From an uncultured Bacteroidota bacterium (GTDB lineage Bacteria > Bacteroidota > Bacteroidia > Chitinophagales > Chitinophagaceae), in assembly GCA_903887415.1 (NCBI GenBank), contig CAISPO010000039.1, forward strand, positions 1 to 64,000: DNA of 64,000 bases. Reading direction: 5' to 3'. The notes under the pieces were generated by a model that did not search any database, was not told the origin of the DNA, and saw only the letters and a program-made list of their open reading frames with translations. Position 1 is the stretch's first letter, and the number at the start of each line of letters is the position of its first letter. Positions 63,512 through 64,000 of the stretch are shown in pieces. Both the position numbers and the translations under genes were made by a program.

Positions 63512-64000
63512 ATGGAAAAAGAAACTGAAAAAACACAGGGAAAGAGGCGACGAAAACGCTCGATAAGGATATTATGGATCTCCTTCATTTCCCTGGTAGC
63601 CCTGTTTATACTGCTGGTCATCGCCATAGATAACGGCATGGTCGGTTATATGCCCTCCCTTGCCGAGCTGGAAAACCCGCAGAGTGCCATATCATCTGAT
63701 GTGTACGCGGCAGATGGTACGCTGCTGGGCCGCTACTATGTGCTCGACCGGTCGAACAGTAAGTTCACGGATATATCGCCTAATGTTATTAATGCACTGA
63801 TAGCCACGGAAGACAATCGCTTTTACGAACATGCCGGAATAGACCCTATGGCTACATTGAGGGTGATCTTCAAATTAGGCCGCGCAGGCGGCGGCAGCAC
63901 CATTTCGCAGCAGCTTGCCAAAAACCTCTTCCCCCGCACCAGCCACAGTTTTCTTTCCCTGCCATTTATGAAGCTGAAAGAGTGGGTGCTGGCGGTGAAG
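63512..64000 (+). CDS. Class A penicillin-binding protein, 5' part
   Basis: The first 163 residues; the gene runs off the window. A short basic cytoplasmic tail (KRRRKRS) and a membrane helix (about 20-42) precede the GT51 transglycosylase domain. IATEDNRFYEHAGID has the catalytic Glu and GGSTISQQLAKNLFPR the family's conserved second motif. The enzyme polymerises lipid II and, in the missing part, crosslinks peptides. It lies 45 bp after the transglutaminase-like gene. Confidence 0.93.
   Translation, partial: MEKETEKTQGKRRRKRSIRILWISFISLVALFILLVIAIDNGMVGYMPSLAELENPQSAISSDVYAADGTLLGRYYVLDRSNSKFTDISPNVINALIATEDNRFYEHAGIDPMATLRVIFKLGRAGGGSTISQQLAKNLFPRTSHSFLSLPFMKLKEWVLAVK

Overview
The window reads as chromosomal DNA of a Bacteroidota bacterium, most like a Chitinophagaceae relative. 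The evidence is the type IX secretion (T9SS) style C-terminal sorting domains, TAnnTTTG-type -7 promoter elements, many Cys-lipoproteins, LytS/LytTR and hybrid two-component systems, DUF4369/TlpA-like thioredoxin proteins, and an Mrp ATPase whose last third lacks cysteines. No rRNA, tRNA or CRISPR array was recognised. The family assignments come from reading motifs, not from searches.

Region 1 (1-4.2 kb) is an AT-richer accessory segment. It holds a collagen-like lipoprotein, a deeply nested hairpin of about 120 nt, an unknown 314-aa protein, a one-ORF IS1-like transposase, a 44-aa ORF and a membrane protein. Its right edge abuts an adenylyl cyclase whose frame runs upstream to 4164 without a usual start codon, so this may be an insertion boundary.

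Region 2 (4.2-25.3 kb) is mostly ordinary chromosome: cyclase, DUF218 lipoprotein, acidic protein, acyltransferase, APC permease, NHL/Ig T9SS protein, a histidine kinase plus response regulator, OmpA protein, a toxin-antitoxin pair with a frameshifted toxin, amidohydrolase, a family-unknown lipoprotein, Mrp ATPase, FGE-like protein, a T9SS protein and a MORN/TPR protein.

Region 3 (25.4-30.4 kb) is a surface-glycan cluster: GT2 transferase, two paralogous polytopic transferase-like proteins and a WecB-type epimerase. Region 4 (30.5-48.2 kb) has RlmD, an ECF sigma factor with a likely anti-sigma protein, two paralogous thioredoxin-like proteins, a hybrid kinase, a gene-poor kilobase, a T9SS protein, a LytS/LytTR pair and a SurA/PpiC-like isomerase.

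Region 5 (48.3-57 kb) has thrS and infC. Instead of rpmI-rplT, two tandem promoter-to-terminator units follow with nearly identical 3' ends. Next come a 10 x 35-residue repeat protein and a 2.1-kb IS1595-like element. That element carries extra genes and sits exactly in the centre of a 28-bp palindrome, with an 8-bp target duplication. A GT2 gene and a second toxin-antitoxin remnant follow. Region 6 (57-64 kb) has a polytopic protein, two paralogous small membrane proteins, a transglutaminase-like membrane protein and the 5' end of a class A penicillin-binding protein.

The most unusual items are the palindrome-targeted IS with passengers, the twin short transcription units after infC, the 35-residue repeat protein, the two decayed toxin-antitoxin modules and the start-less cyclase at the island edge.
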